Assembly (NCBI RefSeq): GCF_014648175.1
Contig: NZ_BMQP01000009.1
Location: forward strand, 124,001-188,000
Direction: 5' to 3'
Origin: Planobispora rosea
GTDB taxonomy: Bacteria > Actinomycetota > Actinomycetes > Streptosporangiales > Streptosporangiaceae
DNA: 64,000 bases
The position numbers and the translations under genes were made by a program. Below, piece by piece: positions 26,564-35,227 of the stretch; within the stretch, counting starts at the first letter, position 1, and each line of letters begins with the position of its first letter. Below the pieces are notes generated by a model. It ran no database searches, had not been told where the DNA came from, and saw only the letters and a program-made list of their open reading frames with translations.

Positions 26564-27762
26564 CAGGCGCGGTCCACTTCGACCACCTGGCCGCGCCCGC
26601 CTCGCGGAGGGTCGCTGTGGGCGGCCAGCTCGTCGAAGTAGCGCTCGGGGTCGAGCACCGCGTCGGGAGCGTGGACACCGGGCGCGCGGACCGACCCGTC
26701 GAGGATCTGCCCCGCTGCCAGAGCCAGCGGGATCCCGGTCGCCCTGGCCATTCCCCGGGGGGAGGCGATCAGCCGTGCTCCGATCGCGGCCGGCCGGCCG
26801 TCGCGGATCCCGGTGGCCAGGGCGAAGAAGGCCGGCAGCGCACCGGGGCCGCGCAGTGAGAGCCGGTGGACGGCGGATCGGGCCAGGCGGCGCGCGGCCG
26901 GGTCGTCGAGTTCGGCGGCGGCCTGCTCCAAGGTGAGTCTCCCGCGGTCGATGTCGTCGCGCAGGGTCATCAGGTAGGCGGCGGTCAACGGCCGCACCAC
27001 CATGACGCAGGTCGAGTCGCGGGTGACCGATCGGGTCTTCGGCAGGGTCACCGGCTCGGGGTGGCCGACGGTGTAGGCGGTGCCCCTGCCCCGGCCCGGG
27101 TAGTGCAGTGTGATCGCTTCCAGGGGCGGCCGTTCGGCGGGCCCGCCGCCGCTCCACGTCCTGATCGTCCCGGACAGCTGCTGCATCCAGTGCACGGTGG
27201 CGGCCGACAGGCCGACTGCCGCGTCCCCGTCCGGGTCGTCGCCGGCGAAGGGCACATCCACCGGCCAGGCCGTGTGGAGGTTCTCGACGGTGTCCAGCTC
27301 GCGGGCTGCCAGTGCGGCCAGCATGTTGCTGGTGCCCGGGCTGGCCCCGGCGCCGATCACGGCCACCACGCCCGCCTCGCGTGCCTCGGCGTCCAGCGCG
27401 AGCATGTCCAGCGTCGGTTCCCAGTCGTCGCAGATGTCGGCGTAGTCGGTGCCGGTGTCGATCGCCGCCCGCAGGATGGGCACGCCGAGCCGGAAGAAGG
27501 GGCCGGTGGTGTTGATGACGAGGTCCGCTTCCCGGAAGAGGGCGCGCAGCCGTACCGGATCCGTCGCGTCGGCCGCGCACGGGACCAGCGGCGTGGCACC
27601 GTCCGCCAGCCGGGCGGCCAGTTGCTCGGCGGCGTCCAGGTCGCGGTCGGCGATCACCAGTTTCGCGATGTCGCCGCGGGCGGCCAGCGTCTCGACCGCG
27701 GGCGCGCCCATCGCTCCGGCCCCGCCCAGGGCGATGACGGTGCGCTTGTTCGGTTCACTCAT
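26563..27762 (-). CDS. Saccharopine dehydrogenase-like NAD(P)-binding protein
   Basis: This 399-residue protein starts with the Rossmann sequence VIALGGAGAMGAPAV and the family segment VINTTGPFFRLGVPILRAAI (about residues 83-102). This places it in the saccharopine-dehydrogenase-like group, which also holds trans-acting enoyl reductases. True lysine-pathway activity is unlikely; the gene is embedded between a monooxygenase and an esterase with overlaps on both sides, pointing to reduction or oxidation of a pathway intermediate. The ATG lies within the last codons of the monooxygenase gene. Confidence 0.8.
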   Translation of the reverse strand: MSEPNKRTVIALGGAGAMGAPAVETLAARGDIAKLVIADRDLDAAEQLAARLADGATPLVPCAADATDPVRLRALFREADLVINTTGPFFRLGVPILRAAIDTGTDYADICDDWEPTLDMLALDAEAREAGVVAVIGAGASPGTSNMLAALAARELDTVENLHTAWPVDVPFAGDDPDGDAAVGLSAATVHWMQQLSGTIRTWSGGGPAERPPLEAITLHYPGRGRGTAYTVGHPEPVTLPKTRSVTRDSTCVMVVRPLTAAYLMTLRDDIDRGRLTLEQAAAELDDPAARRLARSAVHRLSLRGPGALPAFFALATGIRDGRPAAIGARLIASPRGMARATGIPLALAAGQILDGSVRAPGVHAPDAVLDPERYFDELAAHSDPPRGGRGQVVEVDRA

Positions 27763-29194
27763 CGAAGACCATGCCTTTGCGGATGTCGAGGAAGGGGAAT
27801 CTCGCCCGGTCGAGGAGGTAGTTCTGGGTGACGGCCCAGGGATCGCGCTCGCCCTGCCGGGGGAACAGGTGCGCGGCGCGTTGAACGTAGGTGGAGGTCA
27901 GGCCGAGCAGGGGCCGGCCCGCCCGGCGGGGCGGCGGGGCGGGCATCGCGGTGGTCAGGCCGCGCCGCCGCATGTGATCGAGCAGCCGGACGACGTAACG
28001 CGAGGACAGATCGGCCCGCAGCGTCCAGGAGGCGTTGGTGTAGCCGACGCAGAAGGCCAGGTTGGGCACGCCGCTGAGCATCAGCCCGCGGTAGGCGGTG
28101 GTCTGCGCCAGGTCGATCGCCCGCCCGTCCACCGACAGACCGATCCCGCCGAGGGGCACCAGCGACAACCCCGTCGCGGAGACGACCACGTCGGCTTCCA
28201 GGAACGTCCCCGACTCCAGTTCGATGCCGCGCTCGGCGAAGCGGGTGATCTCGTCGGTGACCACCGATGCCCGCCCGGCGGCCACCTGCCGCAGGAGGTC
28301 CCCGTCGGGCACCACGCACAATCGCTGATCCCACGGCTGGTACCGGGGGGTGAAGTGCTGGTCCAGGTAGGCCGGATCCGGCAGCAGACGCAGCAGGCCC
28401 TCGCGCAGGTACCGCTTGGTCTGCTCGGGGAAGCGCCGGCTCAACCAGTAGGTCAGCTGGCTGCTCAGCACGTTCTTGCCGCGGATGAGCGCGTGCGCGA
28501 ACCGTGCGGGAAGAAGCCGGCGCAGCACGTCGGCCACGTGGTCGACCGCAGGCTGGGAGGCCAGGTAGGTGGGCGACCGCTGCAGCATCGTGACGTGCGC
28601 CGCCGTCTCGGCCAGCGCGGGGACGAGGGTGACCGCGGTGGCCCCGCTGCCGATCACCACCACCCGCTTGCCGGCCACGTCGAGGTCCTGCGGCCAGGAC
28701 TGCGGGTGCACGAAGTGGCCGCCGAAGCGCTCCAGGCCCGCGAAGTCCGGTTGATGGCCCCGCGCGTAGTCGTAGTAGCCGGCGCAGACGTACAGGAACG
28801 AGCACGTCCATGTCCGGGAGCGGCCGCCCTCCTGCGTCTCGACCACCCAGTGGGGTCCTTTCCACGACCACGCGGCGGCGACCACCTTGACTCCGTAGCG
28901 GATGCGCCGGTCGATCCCGTGCGCATGGGCGGTGGCCTCGATGTAGCGGCGGATGCTGTCACCGTCGGCCAGCGACTTCGCACCCCGCCACGGCTGGAAC
29001 GGATAACTGAGGGTGAACATGTCCGAGTCCGAACGGACGCCCGGGTAGCGGAACAGGTCCCAGGTGCCGCCGAGGCGGTCCCTGGCCTCCAGCACCGCGT
29101 AGGTCCAGCCACGCCGTTGCAGGTGCCAGGCGGCGCCGACGCCCGACAGGCCCGCTCCGACGATGAGCACGTCCACATGCCGCGAATCGTTCAT
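27755..29194 (-). CDS. Flavin-containing monooxygenase (Baeyer-Villiger type, EthA-like)
   Basis: This protein of about 479 residues begins with the FAD motif DVLIVGAGLSGVGAAWHL. GGTWDLFRYPGVRSDSDM and the second dinucleotide site VVVIGSGATAVTLVPALAE are both typical of EthA-like Baeyer-Villiger monooxygenases, which insert oxygen into ketones to give esters. ATG 29194 puts the FAD motif at the usual distance. ATG 29212, six codons earlier, is possible, and neither has a strong ribosome binding site. It leads an operon with a dehydrogenase-like enzyme, an esterase and a PaaX-type regulator. It is divergent from a secreted protein across a palindromic operator. Confidence 0.87.
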   Translation of the reverse strand: MNDSRHVDVLIVGAGLSGVGAAWHLQRRGWTYAVLEARDRLGGTWDLFRYPGVRSDSDMFTLSYPFQPWRGAKSLADGDSIRRYIEATAHAHGIDRRIRYGVKVVAAAWSWKGPHWVVETQEGGRSRTWTCSFLYVCAGYYDYARGHQPDFAGLERFGGHFVHPQSWPQDLDVAGKRVVVIGSGATAVTLVPALAETAAHVTMLQRSPTYLASQPAVDHVADVLRRLLPARFAHALIRGKNVLSSQLTYWLSRRFPEQTKRYLREGLLRLLPDPAYLDQHFTPRYQPWDQRLCVVPDGDLLRQVAAGRASVVTDEITRFAERGIELESGTFLEADVVVSATGLSLVPLGGIGLSVDGRAIDLAQTTAYRGLMLSGVPNLAFCVGYTNASWTLRADLSSRYVVRLLDHMRRRGLTTAMPAPPPRRAGRPLLGLTSTYVQRAAHLFPRQGERDPWAVTQNYLLDRARFPFLDIRKGMVFDE

Positions 29195-29286
29195 TTCTGA
29201 AACGCTCGTCATAAGAACGATAGTAGCGTTATTGATAAGTAGATGGCGAGGCGGTCGAGAGTGCCGGAGAGGTGAAAAGTTGACAT

Positions 29287-29298
29287 CCAACTAGTTGG
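29287..29298. promoter_or_regulatory. Perfect palindrome CCAACTAGTTGG in divergent promoter
   Basis: The 12-bp palindrome lies in the 120-bp region between the monooxygenase start and a secreted-protein start. It has the size and symmetry of a TetR-family operator. No TetR gene is adjacent. Confidence 0.5.
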
Positions 29299-29314
29299 TT
29301 GGTTCGATGGGCGC

Positions 29315-30067
29315 ATGATCGAGAAGGGCATGCCCAAGGTTCTGCTCGCCGTCGGGGCGGGCACGCTTTTGGCCGCGCTCGCCGCCGCCGGCGTCTTCGC
29401 CGACGACGGCGGACCACCTGCCGCGCCGGCCGTCCGAACCACCGGCATCGGCACCGACATCAACCTTCGGGAGGTTTCCGTGGAGCGAGCCGAGCAGGCA
29501 CTGAAGAACGCGGGGCTGGCCGTGCCTGACGGCTGGCGACCGGTGCACACGCGCCGGGAGCGGCACGACGAGCGTCCGGTGGCCGTCGTGCGCTACGAAC
29601 CGGGAACCACCCGCACCCTCGGCGGTGAGCACCTCACCGTCGTCATCGACGACGAAGACACCCTGCTGGGCTACACGCGGCTGACGGCGGAGGCCGCCGA
29701 CCGGCCGCGGCCACAGGCCGATCAGGCGGAACGGGCGGCCTTCGAGTGGCTCCGCGGTTTCGCGGCCGAGCATGCCGCCGGGCTCGATGTGCAGTGGGTG
29801 GACCGGCACGACGAAGAGATCCGCGACAGGGCGGGGCGCAGGCGGGTGGTGACCGGTACGAAGGTCAAGACCCGGCACTCCAACGGCCTGTACACCTGGA
29901 TCATCGTCGGGGAGCGGGAAACGGTCCTCGCCTATGAGCGGGACGTGCGCTGGGACGGCGAGGCGGGCCGCCGGGGCACCGCCATGTGGCTGCACGACCG
30001 CTGGATCGCCGCCCGCGAGGGCACCGGCCCGCAACCGGACGCTCCGTACGCGCTGGCAGGACGCTGA
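29315..30067 (+). CDS. Hypothetical secreted or membrane-anchored protein
   Basis: This 250-residue protein starts with a hydrophobic N-terminal segment (VLLAVGAGTLLAALAAAGVF, residues 9-28), a signal peptide or anchor. The rest is mixed alpha/beta and charged, without cysteines or a known catalytic motif. The pattern of paired beta strands (VAVVRYEPG, LTVVIDDEDTLLGYTRL) loosely resembles PepSY-like or uncharacterised export proteins; I cannot name a family. ATG 29315 or ATG 29330 are both possible starts; GAGAAGGG sits directly before the second. It shares a promoter region with the monooxygenase operon and precedes the cobalamin riboswitch on the same strand. Confidence 0.6.
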   Translation: MIEKGMPKVLLAVGAGTLLAALAAAGVFADDGGPPAAPAVRTTGIGTDINLREVSVERAEQALKNAGLAVPDGWRPVHTRRERHDERPVAVVRYEPGTTRTLGGEHLTVVIDDEDTLLGYTRLTAEAADRPRPQADQAERAAFEWLRGFAAEHAAGLDVQWVDRHDEEIRDRAGRRRVVTGTKVKTRHSNGLYTWIIVGERETVLAYERDVRWDGEAGRRGTAMWLHDRWIAAREGTGPQPDAPYALAGR

Positions 30068-30194
30068 CAAACGATCTTCGTCCGCACGTCCGGCATCACC
30101 GTTCCCGGCATCTCCGACGTCGTCCGCCTACGGGGCGGCCTGGGCGGGCGCGATACCTTAGAAGATCCACGGGTGCCCTGCCTCGTCAGGGCAT

Positions 30195-30310
30195 CACCCG
30201 AGGTTGGTAGCGTTTGCCCGACGCGCGGTGTGGAGCGAAGTCCGGTGCGAGCCCGGCGCTGTCCCGCAACTGTCATGGCCCGCGAGGGCCGAGCCAGGTC
30301 GCCTCCCGCC
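30195..30310 (+). promoter_or_regulatory. Cobalamin (B12) riboswitch
   Basis: The conserved elements appear in order: AAGTCCGGTGCGAGCCCGG (from about 30238), GCGCTGTCCCGCAACTGT, and GCCAGGTCGCC at about 30293-30303. These match the core of the cobalamin riboswitch class. It precedes a B12 importer gene. Near the start codon, CGAAA-GGACC-TTTCG (30383-30397) could hide the Shine-Dalgarno AAAGGA in a hairpin, fitting translational control. The ends are approximate. Confidence 0.88.
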
Positions 30311-30396
30311 GTGCCGACGCCGTCGAACCCTCGTGGAAAAGGGTGATCCGTCATGTTCCAGCGGGTCCTCGGTTCCAATGGACGAAAGGACCTTTC

Positions 30397-31365
30397 GTGA
30401 GGCCCGTACGCACATCCCTCGCGGGCGCGCTCCTCGGTGTGCTGGCCCTGGCCGGATGCGGTCAGAGCTCCACCGGCGGCACCCCGCAGGGCAACGCCAC
30501 CACCGCCTCCGGGACGCCCTCCGCGGCTTCCCCGGAGGCCGGGGCCTTCCCCGTCACCGTCGAGGCGGGCAACGGCTCCGTCACCATCGCCAAGCGGCCC
30601 GAGCGGATCGTCTCCCTGTCGCCCAGCGCGACCGAGAGTCTGTTCGCCATCGGCGCCGGATCCCAGGTCATCGCGGTCGACGACCAGTCGAACCATCCGG
30701 CCGAGGCGCCCAAGACCGACCTGTCCGGCTTCAAGCCGAACGTCGAGGCGATCGTCGAGCAGAAGCCCGACCTGGTCGTGCTCGCCAACGACATCGAGGG
30801 CATCGTGGCCAAGCTGGCCAAGCTCAACGTGCCGGTGCTGCTGGAGCCCGCGGCCACCAAGCTCGACGAGGCCTACGACCAGATCGCCGACCTCGGCGAG
30901 GCCACCGGCAACTCGGCCAACGCCCAGGAGGTCGTGACCGGGATGAAGCAGAAGATCGACGAGGCCGTGGCCGCCGCGCCCAAGGACAAGAAGCTCAGCT
31001 TCTACCACGAGCTCGACGTCACGCCCTACTCGGTGACCTCCACCACCTTCATCGGTCAGGTCTACGCCCTGTTCGGCCTGACCAACATCGCCGACAAGGC
31101 CCCGGACCTGGCCGGGGGCTATCCCAAGCTCTCCGCCGAGTTCATCGCCCAGGCCGACCCCGACCTCATCTTCCTCGGCGACACCAAGTGCTGCGGGCAG
31201 AACAAGGACACCCTCGCCAAGCGTCCCGGCTGGTCCGGGCTCTCCGCGATCAAGAACGACCGGGTCGTCGAGCTCGACGACGACATCGCCTCCCGCTGGG
31301 GCCCGCGTGTGGCCGACCTCGCCCAGCAGGTCGGCGCGGCCGTTCAGCAGGCCGCCGCCGGGTAA
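30397..31365 (+). CDS. btuF: Cobalamin ABC transporter substrate-binding lipoprotein
   Basis: This 322-residue lipoprotein has a signal peptide ending in the lipobox LAGC at about residue 20. A class III periplasmic-binding-protein domain follows, with the RIVSLSPSATESLFAIGAGS start typical of BtuF/FepB-like receptors. The B12 riboswitch upstream and CbiZ downstream make corrinoid the likely ligand. GTG 30397 is chosen because AAAGGA lies 7 nt upstream and the signal peptide begins there. An extra Cys-Cys pair (TKCCGQN) is present near residue 266. It acts outside the membrane, handing ligand to the permease encoded directly after it. Confidence 0.9.
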   Translation: MRPVRTSLAGALLGVLALAGCGQSSTGGTPQGNATTASGTPSAASPEAGAFPVTVEAGNGSVTIAKRPERIVSLSPSATESLFAIGAGSQVIAVDDQSNHPAEAPKTDLSGFKPNVEAIVEQKPDLVVLANDIEGIVAKLAKLNVPVLLEPAATKLDEAYDQIADLGEATGNSANAQEVVTGMKQKIDEAVAAAPKDKKLSFYHELDVTPYSVTSTTFIGQVYALFGLTNIADKAPDLAGGYPKLSAEFIAQADPDLIFLGDTKCCGQNKDTLAKRPGWSGLSAIKNDRVVELDDDIASRWGPRVADLAQQVGAAVQQAAAG

Positions 31366-32439
31366 GTGACCGATCCGTCCGGCTCCACCACCACGCCCCG
31401 CGCCCCCGTACGGCGGTCCGCCGGGCTGCGGCCGGTGGCGCTGCTCGTCACCGTGGCGGTGCTCCTGGCGAGCATGGCCGCGGGAGTACTGGTCGGGGCG
31501 GCCGGCATCGAGCCCGCGAAGGTGATGCTGCAGCTGCTCGACTGGCTGCCGCTCGTCTCGGCGGACTCCGGACTCACCCCGGTCGAGCAGGGGGTGCTGA
31601 TGGAGCTGCGGCTGCCCCGGGTGCTGCTCGGGGCGGTCGTCGGCGGCCTGCTGGCCGTCGCCGGGGCCTCCTACCAGGGCGTGTTCCGCAACCCGCTGGC
31701 CGACCCCTACCTGCTCGGCGCCGCGGCGGGCGCCGGGCTCACCACCACCGTGGTCGTCGTGTTCCTCAAGGGGGACAACGAGTCCATGGTCGTCCCGGCC
31801 GCGGCCTTCGCCGGGGCCGTCGGCGGCGTCCTGCTCGCCTACGCCCTGGGCAACGTCGCGGGCCGGGGCGGCGGGACGACCACCCTGGTCCTCGCCGGGG
31901 TCGCCGTGACCTCCTTCCTCACCGCCGTGCAGACGTTCGTCCAGCAGCTCGGCATCGAGGAGCTCCAGCGCATCTACGCCTGGATCCTCGGCACCGTCGA
32001 CGGCGGCTGGGAGCGGATCACGCTGGTCATCCCCTACGCGGCCGTCTCGGTGGCCGCCCTGCTGCTGCACGGGCGGCTGCTCGACGTGCTCTCGGTCGGT
32101 GACGACGAGGCCGTCAGCCTCGGTCTCAACGCCGCCCGGGTCCGGCTCGTCGTCCTGCTCGCCGCCTCCCTGGCCACCGCCGCGGCGGTCGCCGTCAGCG
32201 GGCTGATCGGCTTCGTCGGCATCGTCGTCCCGCACGCGGTCCGCCGCCTGGCCGGAGGTTCCTACCGGATCGTGCTCCCGCTCTCCCTGCTCGGCGGCGC
32301 CGCCTTCCTGGTCCTGGCCGACGTGCTCGCCCGGACCGTGCTCGCCCCCGCGGAGCTGCCCATCGGCGTGGTCACGGCCTTCGTCGGCGCGCCGTTCTTC
32401 GTGGCCGTCCTGCGCCTGACGAAGCGGGTGGAGACGTGA
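31366..32439 (+). CDS. btuC: Cobalamin ABC transporter permease (FecCD family)
   Basis: This 357-residue polytopic permease has about ten helices and the FecCD/BtuC landmarks: LRLPRVLLGAVVGGLLAVAG near residue 80, GVFRNPLADPYLLG, and the final GFVGIVVPHAVRRLAG. The GTG start directly follows the TAA of the binding-protein gene with no gap, so translation is probably coupled. It forms the membrane channel of the importer encoded with BtuF and BtuD. Confidence 0.92.
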   Translation: MTDPSGSTTTPRAPVRRSAGLRPVALLVTVAVLLASMAAGVLVGAAGIEPAKVMLQLLDWLPLVSADSGLTPVEQGVLMELRLPRVLLGAVVGGLLAVAGASYQGVFRNPLADPYLLGAAAGAGLTTTVVVVFLKGDNESMVVPAAAFAGAVGGVLLAYALGNVAGRGGGTTTLVLAGVAVTSFLTAVQTFVQQLGIEELQRIYAWILGTVDGGWERITLVIPYAAVSVAALLLHGRLLDVLSVGDDEAVSLGLNAARVRLVVLLAASLATAAAVAVSGLIGFVGIVVPHAVRRLAGGSYRIVLPLSLLGGAAFLVLADVLARTVLAPAELPIGVVTAFVGAPFFVAVLRLTKRVET

Positions 32440-32500
32440 GCCGCACGGAGGCCGCGGCGCGCGCGGCCGGCCCTGCCGGTCCCGACCGCGGGGTGACTCC

Positions 32501-33274
32501 ATGAGCGACGTCAGTGCGCGCGACCTCTCGGTCGTCCTGGACGGGCGGACCGTGCTGTCCGGCGTCGGCCTCCAGGTGCGCGGCGGCGACTGGCTCGCCG
32601 TGATCGGGGCCAACGGCGCGGGCAAGTCCACGCTGCTGAAGGCGGTGGCCGGGGTGCTGCCGTACTCCGGCGAGGTGCTCATCGACGGCACGCCCGTCCG
32701 GCGGCTCAAGCCCCGGGAACGGGCCCGGCTGCTGGCCTACGCCCCGCAGAGCCCGGCGCTCCCGGCCGACATGACCGTGTTCGACTACGCCCTGCTGGGC
32801 CGCACGCCGTACATCCCCTATCTGGGCCGCGAGAGCCGCCACGACCGCGACGTGACCGCGTCGGTGCTGGACCGGCTGGACCTGGCGCCGTTCGCCGATC
32901 GTACGCTCGGGCACCTGTCCGGCGGCGAGCGCCAGCGGGTCGTGCTGGCCAGGGCGCTGGCCCAGCAGGCCCCCGTGCTCCTGCTCGACGAGCCCACCAC
33001 CGCCCTCGACCTGGGGCACCAGCAGCAGGTGCTGGAGCTGGTCGACCGGCTCCGCCTGGCCGACGGGCTGACCGTGGTCACGACCCTGCACGACCTGAGC
33101 GTGGCCGGGCAGTACGCCGACTCGATGATGCTGATCTCCGGCGGCAGGGTGGCCGCCTCGGGGGCCCCGGCGGACGTGCTCACCGAGAAACTGATCGACA
33201 CGCACTTCGGCGCCCGCGTCCGGGTCGCCACCGGCCCGGACGGCAGGCCCGGCGTCCACCTGGAGCGCCCATGA
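32501..33274 (+). CDS. btuD: Cobalamin ABC transporter ATP-binding protein
   Basis: This 257-residue ATPase has Walker A GANGAGKST (about residue 37), the ABC signature LSGGERQRV, Walker B VLLLDEPTT and the switch histidine in VTTLHDLS. Length and the FecE/BtuD-type tail fit corrinoid and siderophore importers. Its stop overlaps the start of the cbiZ gene by 4 nt. It powers uptake through the BtuC permease. Confidence 0.92.
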   Translation: MSDVSARDLSVVLDGRTVLSGVGLQVRGGDWLAVIGANGAGKSTLLKAVAGVLPYSGEVLIDGTPVRRLKPRERARLLAYAPQSPALPADMTVFDYALLGRTPYIPYLGRESRHDRDVTASVLDRLDLAPFADRTLGHLSGGERQRVVLARALAQQAPVLLLDEPTTALDLGHQQQVLELVDRLRLADGLTVVTTLHDLSVAGQYADSMMLISGGRVAASGAPADVLTEKLIDTHFGARVRVATGPDGRPGVHLERP

Positions 33275-33930
33275 CCCCGAACCTGCGGCTGAGCCACCGC
33301 CAGGAGGACGGCACCCGCCTGGCCTCGCTGGTGTGGGAGCTCGGTCCCGGCTGGCGGGGGATCTCCTCGGCCATGCTCGGCGGCGGCATCGGCCCGGTGG
33401 AGTGGGTGCTCAACGCCCAGGTGCCCGGCGGCTACGCGCGGATGGACCCGGTGGAGCACCTGCTGGAGATGGCCCCGTCCGGTCCCGGCGTCGGCATGCT
33501 CACCGCCGCCTCGGTGGGCCGCTTCACCCGGGCGCAGGACGGCGGGGCGCACGCCGTGACCACCGTCGGCCTGCGCGTGCCCACCTGGGCCGCCGCCCCC
33601 GAGGGCGCGGCCGACCCCGAGCTGGCGCCCGTGCACGTCCCGGGCACGATCAACATCATCGTCGCCGTCCCGGTCGCGATGAGTGACGCCGCGCTGGTGA
33701 ACGCGGTGATGACGGTGACCGAGGCCAAGACCCAGGCGCTGGTGGAGGAGGGCTTCCCGGGCACCGGCACCGCCTCCGACGCGGTCTGCGTGCTGGCCCG
33801 CACGGACGGGCCCGAGGAGCTCTTCGGCGGCCCCCGCTCCACCTGGGGCGCCCGGATCGCCCGCGCGGTCCACCGGGCCGTACGCCAGGGCGCTCAGGAG
33901 TGGGCGAACCGTGATGATTCAAATACGTAA
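33271..33930 (+). CDS. cbiZ: Adenosylcobinamide amidohydrolase
   Basis: This 219-residue protein matches CbiZ. It contains GTINIIVAVPVAMSDAALVN, TEAKTQAL, GTASDAVCV and GPRSTWGARIARAVHRAV in family order. CbiZ removes the aminopropanol side chain of adenosyl-cobinamide or pseudo-B12 to give cobyric acid, allowing salvage and remodelling of imported corrinoids. The overlap with btuD and the riboswitch upstream make this a salvage operon. Part of its role may be to convert foreign cobamides to the host's own form (inference). Confidence 0.9.
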   Translation: MTPNLRLSHRQEDGTRLASLVWELGPGWRGISSAMLGGGIGPVEWVLNAQVPGGYARMDPVEHLLEMAPSGPGVGMLTAASVGRFTRAQDGGAHAVTTVGLRVPTWAAAPEGAADPELAPVHVPGTINIIVAVPVAMSDAALVNAVMTVTEAKTQALVEEGFPGTGTASDAVCVLARTDGPEELFGGPRSTWGARIARAVHRAVRQGAQEWANRDDSNT

Positions 33931-33989
33931 AGTAAGGGGAACGCGGAAAGTAGCATGTGCGCGAGGGCAGGGTTCCCTAGGGTGAGCGG

Positions 33990-34613
33990 GTGGCGATGAT
34001 GGCAACCACGGAGCCGACGGCGGAGCCGGCGACGGAGCCGGAGGCGGCGGCCGAGCGGACGGTCCTCCCGGGAAGGCCGCCGTTCACCGTCGACGACCTG
34101 CTGAGGTTCCCCGACGACGGGAACCGCTACGAGCTCTTCAACGGGAGCCTGCTGGTGAGCCCCTCGCCCGTCCCCCTGCATCAGTATGCGATCCTCCGTC
34201 TCGCGTGGATCCTTGAAAGCGCCGCGCCGCCGGAGCTCCAGCCGTTGCCGGAGTCCAATCTCCGCGTGGGACCCCGGGACTTCTTCATCCCCGACCTCGT
34301 CGTGGTCCCCACGGAGGTCGTCGAGGCCAACGAGCTGATGTTCCGGCCGGAGGACATCCTGCTCGCGGTCGAGATGGTCGGCCCCAGCACCCAGACCCGC
34401 GACCGGCACCTGAAGCGCTCCGCCTACGCCGCCGCGCGCATCCCCGTCTACTGGCGGATCGAACTCGACGAGGGGCCGTCCCTGTACGTCCACGAGCTCG
34501 CCGGTGACGAGTACAAACCCGCCGAGAAACACGAGGCGGGGGAGACCGCGACCCTGGTCACTCCCTTCGAGGTCGGTTTCGACCCGGCCGCACTCCTGCG
34601 CCGCCGCTCCTGA
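33990..34613 (+). CDS. Uma2 family (DUF820) endonuclease-fold protein
   Basis: This 207-residue protein has the Uma2 restriction-endonuclease-like fold. The catalytic Asp lies in FIPDLVVVP (about residue 103). Glu and Lys appear in LLAVEMVGPSTQTRDRHLKR, giving a PD-(D/E)xK arrangement. The N-terminal 30 residues are Ala/Glu/Thr-rich and disordered. GTG 33990 is given; ATG 33996 or 33999 are alternatives. Uma2 proteins are abundant in actinobacteria and cyanobacteria. Some are linked to transposition or dormant nuclease functions, but their role is not established. It stands alone, 59 bp after cbiZ. Confidence 0.8.
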   Translation: MAMMATTEPTAEPATEPEAAAERTVLPGRPPFTVDDLLRFPDDGNRYELFNGSLLVSPSPVPLHQYAILRLAWILESAAPPELQPLPESNLRVGPRDFFIPDLVVVPTEVVEANELMFRPEDILLAVEMVGPSTQTRDRHLKRSAYAAARIPVYWRIELDEGPSLYVHELAGDEYKPAEKHEAGETATLVTPFEVGFDPAALLRRRS

Positions 34614-34619
34614 CCGCGA

Positions 34620-35189
34620 TCACTCTTCGGGCCTTGCGGCTCGGCGGGCCCGGTAGGCGGCCATCTTGGCGCGTGCGCCGCAGCCGTCCATCGAGCACCA
34701 GCGGCGGTGACCGGACCGGCTGGTGTCCAGGAACAGCAGCGTGCACGGGTGGAACCCGCACTCGCGCACGCGTCCGGCCAGCGGTCCGCCGAGCAGGTCG
34801 ACGGCGTCCCGGGCGATCTCGGCCAGCAGGGTCTCCGCGGTCGCGTCGTCCCGGATCCGTGACAGGCGGCCGTCGGGGCCGATCTCCAGTCGCTCGGCCG
34901 GCGCGGGCCGGGCGGCCCAGCCGTTCACGGCCGCCAGCGCCTCCGGCGGGACCTCCCGTTCCCGCATGCAGGCGGTGAACAGCTCGTACATCGCCTCCCG
35001 GAGGGAGTGCGCCCGACGCAGCTCCGGCTCGCCCGCCGCCGGGGCCGCAGAGGCCAGCCCCGCCTCGGTGAACCAGTGGCCCAGGTCGGCGGGGGTCACC
35101 AGCCGCTCGATGCGTTCCGTGCGCCGCCTGCTCAGGGTGGCGATGAAGTTCAGGCAGTGCCGTCCGCCGTGGAATCGGAAGGTGCTCAC
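34620..35189 (-). CDS. CGNR zinc-finger (ABATE domain) protein
   Basis: This 189-residue protein has the ABATE domain at the N-terminus (FRFHGGRHCLNFIATL) and a C-terminal zinc finger with CGFHPCTLLFLDTSRSGHRRW and CSMDGCGARAKMAAYRAR. The diagnostic CGNR tetrad reads CGAR here. Family members are thought to be stress-related DNA-binding regulators. It is divergent from a mycothiol-dependent enzyme, with only 38 bp between starts, filled by a perfect inverted repeat, so it may bind there and regulate both genes (inference). Confidence 0.85.
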   Translation of the reverse strand: MSTFRFHGGRHCLNFIATLSRRRTERIERLVTPADLGHWFTEAGLASAAPAAGEPELRRAHSLREAMYELFTACMREREVPPEALAAVNGWAARPAPAERLEIGPDGRLSRIRDDATAETLLAEIARDAVDLLGGPLAGRVRECGFHPCTLLFLDTSRSGHRRWCSMDGCGARAKMAAYRARRAARPEE

Positions 35190-35198
35190 CCTGTTGAA

Positions 35199-35219
35199 GT
35201 TACCGGATTAACCGGTAAC
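35199..35219. promoter_or_regulatory. 8-5-8 inverted repeat between CGNR and mycothiol-enzyme genes
   Basis: GTTACCGG-ATTAA-CCGGTAAC is a perfect inverted repeat that fills most of the 38-bp divergent gap, only 9 bp from each start codon. At this position a bound protein would block both transcripts. Confidence 0.75.
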
Positions 35220-35227
35220 CTGCTTCC

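Noticed and set aside
29932..32709. A 925-codon open frame on the minus strand opposite the B12 importer
   Set aside because: It is antisense to btuF, btuC and btuD, which have clear motifs, and its own translation is low-complexity Gly/Arg/Asp/His without any family pattern. Long antisense frames are expected in DNA with strong third-position GC bias.
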